A DNA stretch of 64,000 bases from Megalonaias nervosa (taxonomy: Eukaryota > Mollusca > Bivalvia > Unionida > Unionidae). The stretch lies in NCBI GenBank assembly GCA_016617855.1, contig JAECUM010006663.1:1-64000 (forward strand), written 5' to 3'. The position numbers and the translations under genes were made by a program. The notes beneath the pieces are model-generated. The model saw only the letters and a list, made by a program, of their open reading frames with translations, was not told the DNA's origin and ran no database searches. This document shows positions 46,404-57,589 of the stretch, in pieces; the first letter of the stretch is position 1; each line of letters begins with the position of its first letter.

Positions 46404-47888
46404 AAAACTCTCAGATATCTGAACATTTTTTGCAGTTTATCTCAAGAGGACCAAGGTCTTCAATAGTTAAATTGCCTTCCATTATAAATCAGTGATATCG
46501 GAAAAATCTGTTCAATGTAGACATCTCAAGAGAGTAAATATTTTAATAGGTGTATTGCCTTCTGTTATAAATCACTTACATTTGAACAATCTGTTTTAAG
46601 TTATCTACATCAAGAGAGTGCAGATTTTCAGTCAACATCTCTGGCTGACATTCAGAAATGAAATATTTTCAATAAATTGGTTTGCTTTTTGAAGAAACCA
46701 CTATTCTTCTTGAGGGAAAAAAGGTGTGATCCAACTTATCTAGATGCAGCAGATGTTTTGTTACAGATAACTAAGCAAGGCTTGCACACAGAAAACACTA
46801 TAACCTGGAAAAACATCAAGCTATATACCAGGTTCAGGTGAACTTCATTCTTTTGTAGCATCTTGATATCAGGAAGTCACTGTGTTTTAATTTAGGCATA
46901 CATAATTATCATGCAGGTTTTTGTAAAAAAAAAAAAAATAAGTACTGAACAACAGGCTTTCTTATTAAAAATACATCTTCATTATTCTTATGATCAAATT
47001 AGTTTATTATATGGAAAAGAGAGAGAGAGAGAGATGTATTTGCATTTATGAATACAGAACATCTAACTTAGAGTCCAGACTTCTCAACACTAATGCATAA
47101 CTCTTAAACCACTGTGTCAGATGGTCTTAAAAGGTGTTTTTGTCAAATCCCAATGTTCAAATTAAACATAAAATGAAGTTTTGTGTAGATTTTTTTTAGA
47201 AAACTAGTAAAAGTTATGCTCATCATCATCATCATCAGATATGGATGTTGGCAATTGTTTTGCTTGCACTAATTTCAGAAGATTTATGAGCTTTGTTTTG
47301 CGTTTGTTGGTTTTAATAGACTATTCTCCATCAGGAGTTAGGGGTGGGATCAGGAAGATGCTAGAGTATATTTGTGTGCTGACCATTCCTCTATGTTTGC
47401 ATTAATTTGGAAGCTAGCAAATGAAATCTCATCACTTCTTTTGAAAACATCATCAACTGCACGCTCTGTGTAAAGATCAGTGTATCGGTATTTTACGCAC
47501 ATATCTGGCATTTTAAAAGCATCTCAGAGATGTTGAATCAACTTAAAATTATTTCAAATGATTCATCTGACTGGATACTTAATAACAAGCAACCCTTCAG
47601 AATAGCTAGGATTAATTCTCAACATCGTAAATGTCAGCTGTTTCTGGATGGAGAGTTCCACAGCTGGAGTTAGACTTCTTTCTGAATGATCCATGTGATC
47701 AGCTCCACTAAATTCCTACAAATGTAGAAGCCTGGTAACAGCCTGAATTTAAATTTATTTTTGGTGTATGTGCAGTGTGAAATAGACACTTTTAAATTTT
47801 TGTTGATTATTGTTGTGAAGATACACAAGAGTGACACAAGAGTGAGAAGTACACAAAAGCCACACTTGTGAAATAATTATGTTATACC
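46404..47888. other. unique DNA, no gene seen
   Basis: It contains a (GA)n tract at about 47018-47034 and a CATCATCAT tract near 47221-47236. No gene could be supported. Confidence 0.35.
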
Positions 47889-47890
47889 TC

Positions 47891-48197
47891 TGTATAGTAC
47901 AGTTCTCTTGACAGTGACACCTAAGTATTGTACATTCCTCTTGACAGTGACACACAAAGTATAGTACAGTTCTCTTGACAATGATACCTAAGTTTAGTAC
48001 AGTTTTCTTGACAGTGACACCTAACTACAGTATATAGTATAATGGTCTTAATAGTGACACCTAAGTATAATACAGTTCTCCTGACAGTGACACCTGAGTA
48101 TATTACAATTCTTTTAACAGTGACACCAAAGTATAGTACAGTTTTCTTGACAGTGACACCTAAGTATAGTGCAGTTTTCTTGACAGTGACACCTGTG
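47891..48197. repeat. minisatellite, about 33 bp units, about 9 copies
   Basis: Units share 'TTGACAGTGACACCTAAGTA' and 'TAGTACAGTTNTC'. The 33 bp period keeps frames open on both strands, which is an artefact. Confidence 0.95.
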
Positions 48198-48355
48198 ATT
48201 GCAAAGTGGTTCAGAAAAAAGAATTTTTAAACAATAAAAACCTGTTAGGTTTATTTAAACTTTTTATATTAGATTTGATGTTTCATTATTGATTCTAAAC
48301 ACCACGTACATCATACAACATGTGCACCAGATGACACATGTTTTGCACATCTGGG

Positions 48356-48550
48356 TATGTGTGTGTGTGTGTTTGGGATGTTTATCGTAACTTGAACAAT
48401 TTTTCAGTCCTATCACTGTCTGCAGTGTGGCGCTTTATAGTGATGTCTAGCACTGGGGCATCAAGCCACAGACATGTAGCATGATGTTACCCAGTCACAT
48501 TATCCTGACACTAGGCTGATCAGTCCTAACACTAACCTGTTAATGCCGAG
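48356..48550 (-). mobile_element. SINE family B, 5'-truncated
   Basis: A (TG)n tail on the left, then 'ACAATTTTTCAGTCCTATCA', 'GGCGCTTTATAGTGATGTCT', 'ATCAAGCCACAGACATGTAG' and 'CCAGTCACATTATCCTGACA'. Confidence 0.9.
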
Positions 48551-48564
48551 TACCTACACACATT

Positions 48565-49360
48565 CATTCCATGGTCTAGTTGTTCCTAAACGAAATTGGT
48601 GCTGCTTGGATACCCAATATGGCCACTGCAGAAGCCATCTTGAAAATCTTGTTATTGTTCCTCCCCTTGAATGGATGGTCTTATCAACATGATGTGTTTA
48701 CTTTAAGACTTCTTACGATGCCTACTTGGTCCTAAATGAAAATAATGCCGATTGTCTGATCTGAAACCCAATATGGCCACCAGAGCAGCCATTTGAAAAT
48801 CTTGAATGGAAAGTCGTATTGACATGGGGTTTCACCATAAGATGTCTTATAATATCTAGTTGGTCAACATTGAAAATTATGCCAATTTGTTATGGCCTCC
48901 ATAGTGAAAGTCTTGTCATTACTCCTCCTGAATGGATGGTCATATCAACATAGGATTTTCACTGAATGATTTCTAATAATGTCTACTTGGTCCTAAATGA
49001 AAATGGTGCTGATTTGATTTCCAGTATGTTATTGCAACTTCATCTGAACAAAAAGTCATAATGACATTGGGATTTCACATATCCAGCATCGCTACCACTG
49101 TGACTGTCTTGGGAATCTTCTTGTTGCTCCTGCTCTTGAATCATATCAAAATGGGGTTTTACTAAATTACTTCTTATGAGGTTTTGTTGGTCCTAAAGGA
49201 AACTGGAGCTATTCTGACATCCAGAATGAACACCATGGTAGCCATCTTGAAAATCTTGTTATTGCTGTTGCTCTTAATTGGAAGGTCCTTTTGACATGTG
49301 GGTTTCATCACGAGTTCTTATGATGTCTGGTTGGTTCTAAATGAAAATGAGCATGTATAA
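48565..49360. repeat. dispersed 160 bp satellite, locus 4 (about 5 units)
   Basis: 'CCAATATGGCCACTGCAGAA', 'CCATCTTGAAAATCTTGTTA' and 'CTACTTGGTCCTAAATGAAA' recur. The array directly follows the SINE at 48356. Confidence 0.88.
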
Positions 49361-50600
49361 ACCCTCTCAATGATATCTTCTGACCATATTATGATGGGTT
49401 AATGCCAACGAAAATGGTTAAAATATGACATATGGAGGCTGAACAGCTGAGTTTTAGATGACCAAGCAGCTGGATGATGATGCTAATTCATACATGCTTA
49501 GCCTCCATCTTACTCCAGTAATGCCAATTCTGTGGCTTCATATAACCATTGATGAGTTAAATGGGCTGTTAAAATCAAAGTAACATTAAATTGAAAATAA
49601 TATTAGCTTCTTGGAAAGGTTTTGAAAACTGACCGTGTACTGAATAACTGGCTATGTTCTCTGTTCTATCTACATGTATTTAATTGCTTTTGACATTTAG
49701 CATGGATTTAGGATGTTTTAATATTCACTTCATGGTCCATATTCTGCTCAAGTGATGTTAAGATTAATTTCCCCAAAGATTCATCAGCATCATTTGGGTG
49801 ATTGACATTTCTGTTTTTGTTATTTTATAGCCTTGGCTAAATAATTAAACTATGTCCAACAACATATTGTTTTTATTTTGAGGGGACTTTACTTGTACTC
49901 ATGCCACCATATTTCATAAAAGTTGATTGGGTCAGATGTAATAACGTACTGGAATACTGGCAATACAGGTACTGACCATTTGACTTGGAGCTAAGTTGGG
50001 GGGGGAGGGAGGGGAATTTCCATGGAACTGGATATTTCTTTTCCTCCCTTTGTTGAAGGACTGGACATTTTTTCCACAGGTTTTGGGTATGTGGCATATT
50101 AATGGAAGTACCATACCATAATGAAGCCATAGAGCTGAGATATGTTCAAAGCGTGACTCCTATTGACAACATTTAAGGCAACAATTTTTGTTTTTTAATT
50201 CTTGCTATTGCATTTTTAGAAATGATTCACTTGATTGATTCCAAAACAAGCAGTTATATTAAGTTCTCTTTGAACAAAATAATCTTTGTGAAACTAATTT
50301 AGTTTACCACAAGAAAGATGTATACCTCTTTCTCCTCCTCTTTGAGGCTAATGTATTAAACATATGTCTTAGGGAACCTCCCAGGAAGTAGGAGTATTTT
50401 TTCCTGAATTTTTCAGCATAATTGGTTCAGAAGGGAACTGTTATATTCATTAGGACTGGATCAATTAAAATGAACAGCAGTTTGTGATTTTGATCATGTT
50501 TCTTTCCCAGAGCTTTCTTTTCTTTGGTGCAATTGGCCATAGATTGCCAAGGGATATATATCATCATGCATGCTGTGTTGTAAGCATTGCAGAACTAACT
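49361..50600. other. unique DNA, no gene seen
   Basis: A G-rich run at about 49997-50015 is present. No gene could be supported. Confidence 0.35.
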
Positions 50601-50601
50601 G

Positions 50602-50975
50602 TAATGTGTGTATGTATGTATGTATGTATGTATGTGTGTATGCATGTGTTTATGTATGTATGCATGTATATGTGTGTATATGTATGTATCTATGTATGTA
50701 TATATGTATCTATGTATGTATGTATATATGTGTATGTAATGTATGTATGTATGTATGAATGCATGTATGTATGTATCTATGTATGTCTGTGTATGTAATG
50801 TATGTGTATGTAATGTATGTATGTGTATGTAATGTATGTATATGTATGTATGTGTATGTATGTTTGTATGTATGTATTTATGTATGCATGTGTGTGTGTA
50901 TGTACACAAGTACTTGCATATTTATGTATGTATTTATGTAAGTATGTACGGATGGATGGATGAATTGATCGATCA
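50602..50975. repeat. long (ATGT)n microsatellite, impure
   Basis: About 370 bp of ATGT-type tetranucleotides with GTGT, ATCT and GGAT interruptions. Frames give only Met/Tyr/Val/Cys or His/Thr/Ile repeats. Confidence 0.97.
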
Positions 50976-52050
50976 GTGTGGATTGATGGACAGAAAGATG
51001 ATGCATGCATGCAGGGATCATCCTAATATGGGTTAGCATGAGTTTCCAAGAAAAGTACAACAGATACAGTTAGACTGGATTCGCTTTGGAATGTGCTCAA
51101 TATATGACCAATTTGAAACATAGCATTTATTTATTTTGCCTAAACAGCAATATTAAATGATACTTGACCTAGACAGTTTTCTTGCTAGCCCCTTGTATTT
51201 TCAAATAGACCCTATTTTTCTTAATTTTGTATTGCTTTATTTAGGAAAGTTATCCATTGACCTATCACAAGGGCCCACTGGTTTTCTGAGGTAGGGATAT
51301 TCCTGTATGTATCAGAGATCCTAAGATCACTGAATTTGCTGGACATATCTATGGAATGAGCTCAAAAGTATAAAAGGACCATGTGCTAACTTGACATGTT
51401 TGACATTGGTTGCCCATAATGTGCATCCCATGCATTTGTTACTCATTGTGTTCATATAGTCATTGAAATGCTCCATAGCCACAAAGCAGAAAACAAAATG
51501 GGTGTGAAGTTATCTCCAGGATTTTTAAAGAAAATCCATAATTGAATGATTGCCCTCAGGACCTGTACACATACTGTAGAAATTGCTTCAGTCCCTCATG
51601 GCATGTTTTATTTTAATAAAAACTAGATTGTGTTGCAATGTGTGAGAATATCATACATTTAGAATAAACAGTCTTTCCAGCAGCCATAGTTTTCCCTACT
51701 GTTCCTACTATTTCCAGCATTTTTGTTATTTTGTTATTTCCCTGCTTTATCCAAAATGGTCCTTCTGTACATTCAATTTTCAGTTGAAAGTCTATGATGA
51801 ATGAATGACCAAAGCAACACAAATTCAGATATGGTTTCTGTGATGTGGAATTAGGTCTTTACAAAAATGGGAGTAATCTATCTTAACAGACAGCTAGTAT
51901 GTTTTGTTCATGTTCATAAATGTAAAACAAGTAAAAGTTTTATTTTTCAATAATCGACATAAATTTAATAAATTCATACTATTTTTCATTAAAATATTCC
52001 TTTTTTCACGTTTTCCCAGTTGTTTTTCAAGTAGCCCTTTATTTTTTCTG
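50976..52050. other. unique DNA, no gene seen
   Basis: No exon, RNA gene or element could be supported. Confidence 0.35.
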
Positions 52051-52054
52051 TCAG

Positions 52055-52180
52055 AAAAGGGTTTCTGGAAGGACAGAGCAAAATATGTTCATCCAAAGCC
52101 AGTTTGTTTGAGGCAAAGCTCCAAAACAATTTCAGATACCTATATGAATAACAGCAGACATGCTAAACTAATCACCAGTG
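52055..52180 (+). CDS. candidate 126 bp exon, product unknown
   Basis: A strong polypyrimidine tract and acceptor ('CCCTTTATTTTTTCTGTCAG') precede 126 open bases ending at a GTATAG donor (52181). The exon would be phase-symmetric (starts and ends with a codon split 1/2). The translation includes 'KGFWKDRAKYVHPKPVCLR' and 'SDTYMNNSRHAKLITSG', a protein-like mix of charged and aromatic residues. It does not match RARS1 as I know it, and its phase does not fit a direct join to the RARS1 exon at 55952. Family unknown. Confidence 0.33.
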
Positions 52181-52589
52181 GTATAGATGTACCTGTTGCT
52201 TATCACTGTTCTTCAGTTTCAGTATTTTCAACACTCACATATATTTTCTTCTCCATTTTGTTTAAATTATCCACACCTTATTTCCAAAACATTTAAAGTA
52301 TCTTTATGAAATGCGGTACACACATTGGACTAGTGAGATGTACATCTGTCTTTGGCTACTTTCAGTTCTAATTTGTTGAAAAAGTTCTTCTGTTTGAACC
52401 ATAACATAAGCCATGAACCAATAAGCTGAAGAGGGTTGATTTCTTTTGAGATGACTCTGATTTTTGTAAGAGTTGTCAATAAATGAGCTGTTCAAAATAT
52501 CTATAAAAATAATAATCATAAGCATAATTTTAAATAATAATATTAATCATTTTACCAGAAATAGCAGATCTTTAGCTCAGATGGTTGAC

Positions 52590-53162
52590 ATGCCCTTTGG
52601 ACATCCAATATGGCCACTGCGTAACTTGTTACTGTAGTGAGGTGGGGTTTTCACAATAAGACTTCTTACAACCTGTTGATGATCTTGAATGAAATGGTGA
52701 AATTATAATCCAGCATGGCCAGCTTGCAAACCTTGTTATCAAATACTCCTGATAAATGAATGTTCAAACTGACACAAGGCTTTTAATTAAAGTTTTCCTC
52801 TCACTTGTAGACAGTTCTAAATAAATGGTGCCAATGTGACCGCAGTCTTGTTAATACTACTACTTAAGATTTTTATATGGTCCTATATGAAATTGGTTTC
52901 AATCTGACATCCTGATCCAATATGGCAACAATGGCAGACATCTTGAAATTCTTGGTTTTGCTATTCCTCCTGAACTAATGGTCATATCTTTGACTGTGAT
53001 ATGGATATGTTTTGTTTTCAGTAAACACTTCTTAAGATGTTTAGTTGGACCTGGATGAGAATAGCACCAATATGGCCTACCAATATGGCTACTACAGCCA
53101 TTTTCATGAATATCTTACTAGGACTATTCTAAAATGGGGATTTCACTAAAAACATTTCTAGG
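52590..53162. repeat. dispersed 160 bp satellite, locus 5 (about 4 units)
   Basis: 'CATCCAATATGGCCACTGCG', 'ATGGCAGACATCTTGAAATT' and 'CTTAAGATGTTTAGTTGGAC' are diverged unit landmarks. Confidence 0.8.
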
Positions 53163-53232
53163 TCCCGTATTACCGTGATGCTTGGATTAGAAGTCCAACA
53201 CATTGCCAGCTGAGCTACCATGGCTTCCTACT
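53163..53232 (-). mobile_element. tRNA-like remnant (TCT anticodon position)
   Basis: The minus strand reads 'GGAAGCCATGGTAGCTCAGC' and 'TTGGACTTCTAATCCAAG'. The latter is an anticodon stem-loop with TCT in the anticodon position, but there is no recognisable TΨC arm or B box. Probably the head of a decayed tRNA-derived SINE, not a functional tRNA gene. Confidence 0.5.
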
Positions 53233-54590
53233 GGCTTGTGAATTAACAGTTTTATCAAATTATCAAATCAAATTTGTGGATATATATAGAATACCTTGTT
53301 TACCTTGAATAATTTCTTTTTCTTCCCCAAATTAGTAATGTTAAATTTTCACTAAACTTAGCATATGAGTGTGTCTTCTCATTGTCTGAGACATATTCAG
53401 TGACTTTCTATCCATTATATGGGTTAAAAATCATAGTCCATTACCAAGAATTTTGTTCTGCACACACAGTTATCATGTGAAGATGTTAACTTACACATGT
53501 TAAAAAATACATGTATTACAAATTGGCATGTGTGGGTTTCAGAAGAATATCACGGATGGTTTCAGTGCTGAACAGTGAAAAAGAATAAAAGGACAGGAGA
53601 AATAAACTTATCTTGGGTTGCTTGAAAGTTTTTTTTTTCAGTCAGTAGAGCATCAGTCCGTTCTAGGGACTCTTGTTAAAAATTGTGTCTATATGTCCCC
53701 CTGTCACACTCTGGTCTAATTAATATCTCTAGAGTCATGTGAGGTATTTTCATGAAACTTGGCATGCAGTCCCATAAGCACATATTTACCAACAGATCTG
53801 TAGCTATCATTGGTCCTCTTGCACTTACCCAAATGAAATTTGACTAGATGTATTATTACAGTAATATTTAGCAGTAAAAAGAAGATAAAAGGAGAGAAGA
53901 AATGTACTTGTGAATTCATTCTTATATCTTTTTGGCCAGTGGAGTGACAGTCCCTCTGAGCGATTCTTGTGCTGTATACATTACAAAAATAACTAGATAA
54001 TGTGGTTTGTTATATTTTCTTTCTTAAATAATGTAAAATAAAGCTAGGTAGATATGGAAAATCTATTTCTTTGTAAGGCAGGGGCAATTTCATGGCATTT
54101 ATAATCTCTGACTGATGGCATAATCAGACATTTTTTTCTCAAGAGATGCTTTTACTGTAAAAACAAATGTGGAATTGGTTTTGTCGTGTGCTGTCTTTTC
54201 ACATATATCTAACAAGTTCTGTAAAACAAAATGATATGTGCCTTTCATAATTAAGGCTGGGCCAATTTAGATCTGGAAAGAACATTCCTGCTTAAATTTG
54301 AGACAAATGCAGCTTGAATCAGTTTAAAATAGAAAATGTTTTTTTTAATGACTCTGGGGACAAAAGTCTCTGCTTGGGGGCTTGATTGGGTTGAATTAGA
54401 ATTGACTTTTAGTAAATCTTTTTGGAAGTAACAAGTAATTAGTGGATGCAGGGATGTGAAGAGATTATAATCTGATTACAAGAAATTAGAAAGTATATGG
54501 ATAAATTCAACGTTTTGCAAATTATCGTTAGCAGGATTTCTGACAAATTACAGTTGCATTAGATAAAGAGAAAAATCACCACATCATACA
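53233..54590. other. unique AT-rich DNA, no gene seen
   Basis: Two related short stretches ('GGAGAAATAAACTTATC' near 53597 and 'GAGAAGAAATGTACTTGTG' near 53893) hint at an old duplication. No gene could be supported. Confidence 0.35.
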
Positions 54591-54945
54591 TAAAGTAGAT
54601 GGCTTGCACCTGGGATGAAGAAGAAACCTCTCACTTTTGGGATCAAAAGGTCAAAGGCGAGGTCACAATGACTGAAAAGAGAAGAAAAATGGTTTCTGCA
54701 CAATAACATCAATACTACATCACATACTTGGACGAAATTATGAGTTTGCACGCACATGGTTAAATAACAAGCCTGTTTGTTTAGTGTCACAAGGTTAAAG
54801 CTCAAGATCGCTGACAGAAGCAAAATGGTTTCTGCACAGTAACATTATGATCATATTAAGAATGAAGAGGACAAAGGCCAAGGTAACTTTGCAAGAAGAA
54901 GAAAGGTTTTGCATGATAACTTTGGTTCAAGATCCTTGATCAAAG
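54591..54945. repeat. dispersed 'GGATGGCTTGCACTT' satellite, locus 3
   Basis: Two to three units carry 'AGATGGCTTGCACCTGGGAT', 'GGTCAAAGGCGAGGTCACAA' and 'GGTTTCTGCACAATAACATC'. Confidence 0.8.
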
Positions 54946-55020
54946 CTTGAGGAATGTATGCTCTTCAGATAAAGACCAACGCTGTTGACTATACTAATGC
55001 CTACATACAAAAGCATTAAA

Positions 55021-55275
55021 GGGGCCCCAAGTGGCCGAGTGGTCTAAAGCGCTTATCGTTACAGATCATTGCCATCTCACCTATGTATGCATGGGTTTGA
55101 GTCTTGGGTTTGGCCAGTGTGGGTATGTGACAAAGCTTGCCAGTAGCTTCTCGTGTGTCGGTGGTTCTTTCCAGGTTTTCCCAGGTTCTTCCTCCATCAT
55201 TTATACTGGCCGCCATGTATAGCCTATCTTTTGCTGAAAAATGGTGTTAAACCCTACAGCAACAACAACAATAAC
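55021..55275 (+). mobile_element. SINE family A, full length with TSD
   Basis: 'GGGGCCCCAAGTGGCCGAGT' head, 'GCTTCTCGTGTGTCGGTGGT' body, 'CTGAAAAATGGTGTTAAACC' and an (AAC)n tail. TSD AAAAGCATTAAA lies at 55009-55020 and 55276-55287. It lies 677 bp upstream of the first recognised RARS1 exon, probably in an intron. Confidence 0.97.
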
Positions 55276-55433
55276 AAAAGCATTAAACATGGGACAGGAG
55301 TATAATATTCTGTTCACAGTACTGTTGTTCAGTAAAGATACTCTGACAAGATACATCGTCATTTAGTAGTAACAGCAGTTTGAAGCAGCAATATACCAAT
55401 CTGTGGACTTTCATAGTTACTGTGCCCTCCAGT

Positions 55434-55665
55434 CAGGGGCCAGCATTAGGCCAATTGGACCAATTTGGCCCAATCTGGCCCCACATGTTAGCAAGTTTTA
55501 AAAATATATCTATAGAGAGATAGTAATTTTAAAGTGATGGAAGAAAATTTTAAGTTCAATAGCACGTAAAACTTGTTTAAAAGTTTATTTCCAAATGCCA
55601 TGCTCACTGGGGGGCCTTGCCAAAATGATCCAAATCGGCCCCTGCATTTGCTAAGGCTATTCCTG
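55434..55665. mobile_element. hAT-like MITE with 8 bp TSD
   Basis: CCTCCAGT occurs immediately outside both ends (55426-55433 and 55666-55673), the 8 bp duplication typical of hAT transposons. The ends begin CAGG on both strands. Internally 'CCAATTGGACCAATTTGGCC' faces 'GCCAAAATGATCCAAATCGG', which mirrors it. No coding capacity in 232 bp. Confidence 0.72.
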
Positions 55666-55951
55666 CCTCCAGTAAATCACTTGGCTGCAAAATTGCATTA
55701 ATTAACCTGGCTGTAAATGGGTATTGGTTTTGGCTTTGAGGTGTAAACCTGCAGTTGACTGATATCCTTCTACCCAGGGGGAGTGATTTGTGTAATACCC
55801 AGGGGGAGTGATTTGTGTAGTATCATTTATTGCATATCATGGAGATGCAATGAGTCCCTGTTGTAAACCCACAAAGGACTTGTGTAATAGTTTGTTAATG
55901 GGGCAAAGTCTTTAAAAAAAGGGACATCAGGTCTGTGTTTTGTCTTTTCAG

Positions 55952-56057
55952 GAGGAAGTTTAAGACTCGATCAGGGGACACAGTGAGGTTGGTGGATCTT
56001 CTAGATGAAGGCATCGCCAGAGCAGAACAGAAACTCAAGGAAAAGGAGAGAGATAAG
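55952..56057 (+). CDS. RARS1: cytoplasmic arginyl-tRNA synthetase, internal exon (1 of 2 seen)
   Basis: Acceptor 'TTTTGTCTTTTCAG' and donor AAG/GTAGGG bound 106 bp: one base completing a codon plus 35 codons. The peptide '[20 protein letters not shown]' is the strongly conserved ArgRS segment around the KMSKS-equivalent loop (Escherichia coli ArgRS has a matching FKTR-G-TV-L-DLLDEA). It then runs into a charged helix ending 'KEKERDK', as in animal cytoplasmic RARS1. The enzyme (class Ia) charges tRNA-Arg with arginine using ATP in the cytosol, and in animals joins the multi-synthetase complex through an N-terminal extension not seen here. It corresponds roughly to residues 450-485 of the human protein (estimated from memory). 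Confidence 0.96.
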
Positions 56058-56280
56058 GTAGGGAGGGGGAGCAAGGGAGACAGAAAATGGCCTTAATTAA
56101 CAGAATGCTAAATAAAAAAGACACTTCATCAATGGCGAATTTGTTAACCAATTTGAATTGAAACAACCCTAAAAATTGTTGAGCATTTGCAGTAGACTTC
56201 ACTAAATATCATATTACTACTTCCCATCACTAATTTTAATAGGCTTTTGAGTTTGTGATAAAGTCTCAAATTAAATAGTT

Positions 56281-56465
56281 TGGTTTGGTTTTGTGGAGTT
56301 TAACACCATTTTTCAGCACATGATAGGCTGTACATGGTGACCAGTATATTTGGTGGAGGATCGACTCAGGAAGACAATGGGAAGAACCACCAACCTACAG
56401 GAAGTTATTGGCAATCTCTCTCGCATACCCAAAGACTCGAACTCAGAGATAAAATGTGTGAGTGA
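56281..56465 (-). mobile_element. SINE family A, decayed copy in RARS1 intron
   Basis: The + strand reads 'AACACCATTTTTCAGCACAT', 'GATAGGCTGTACATGGTGAC', 'GAAGAACCACCAACC' and 'CATACCCAAAGACTCGAACT', a degraded reverse complement of family A. Confidence 0.82.
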
Positions 56466-56789
56466 TGTGTAAAGGCAAGCACCACATTAATTGGCAGCTG
56501 TTACATGTCAAAACTGAACAAAATCTTATGTACTGTCACTGTTACAGTGCCATTGTCACCTGAGTCAGTCACACGTACACGCAAATACTTGTGAACAGAG
56601 TAGAACCAGATCTTCTGGCACCTAGTCTGCAGTCAGATCAGGAGTGTTTGATATTCACTGTTGGACACACATTATGTACAAGCAGAGATGGTACTCAAAA
56701 GTAATTTTTATTTAATTAGGATTTTCTTCTTACAGGAACATGGATAATGAAAAAGACCTCTATGACATGTCAAACAGCATTACTTAACA

Positions 56790-57072
56790 GCTCCTTAACA
56801 CATTATCTGTAACCAAGTGAGGGCTGTAGCAAATTACCTATAATGAGATAGAGGCCTATAGCACACTAACCAAACAGAGTACTATAACACATTACCAGTA
56901 ATCAAACAGAGGGCTATAACACAATACCTATAACCAAACTAAATGCTATAACACATTACCTGTAACCAAATAGAGGGCTATAATACATTACCTATAACCA
57001 AATAGAGGGCTGTAACACAATACCTATAACCAAACCGAGTGCTATAACACATTACCTATAACCAAATAGTTA
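56790..57072. repeat. minisatellite, about 34 bp units, about 8 copies
   Basis: Units share 'ATAACACATTACCTATAACC' followed by AAATAGAGGGCT. Located in the RARS1 intron. Confidence 0.94.
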
Positions 57073-57144
57073 TAAACTGAAGCCTGGTGGGATTAGTTAC
57101 ATAATGTCATTTTGGCTTGGTTTGATTTTTTTAAACACAGCAAT

Positions 57145-57305
57145 ACAAGTAGGTTATCTGGTACTTTAGCAATTGGAGTAAAGTGCCTTGCCTAAGGATG
57201 CACCATGTAGCCAGTCTTTAATGATCCAATGCTAGGATTTGAACCTGCATCCTTTTGGTCACAAGTCTGGTACACTAACTGCTGAGCCAGAATGGCAACT
57301 GCCTC
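57145..57305 (-). mobile_element. tRNA-derived SINE-like element, family C
   Basis: On the minus strand a tRNA-like head ('TTCTGGCTCAGCAGTTAGTG', anticodon loop region ACTTGTGACC, B box 'GGTTCAAATCC') is followed by 'GCATCCTTAGGCAAGGCACT'. That downstream motif resembles the conserved core of V-SINE-type elements. The tail is not defined. Confidence 0.75.
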
Positions 57306-57589
57306 CATTAGTTACCATATGGCATGATTCCCACAAATTGAATGTATGTATAGGAAATATATATTAGTTTGTTGTTAAAATAACTAAGAAGCTGTTGCTT
57401 GGATTTTGCGCAAACTTGAGATTTATTATTTTGTCTAGTTCTGTAACGTTTTGGTGTATTAGAAGAGGTTTCTGCATATAAATTAGAATTTGCAGGGCTT
57501 AGATCAAAAGTTTTCAGAATGATCTGTCACATCCTTGAATTATGTGACTGCATTCCCTATTCTGAACACAAATCTTTTATCCTTGTCTC

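Noticed and set aside
48042..48230. Repetitive + strand frame ('TVTPKYSTVFL' units)
   Set aside because: It is produced by a 33 bp minisatellite period.
50484..51060. Multiple frames of 60-104 codons
   Set aside because: All are translations of the (ATGT)n microsatellite.
52571..52590. tRNA-like 'TAGCTCAGATGGTT' string
   Set aside because: Only the D-arm-like part is present before it merges into the 160 bp satellite; too short to support.
57222..57300. Functional tRNA gene on the minus strand
   Set aside because: The acceptor stem does not close and a SINE core follows directly, so it is a SINE head.
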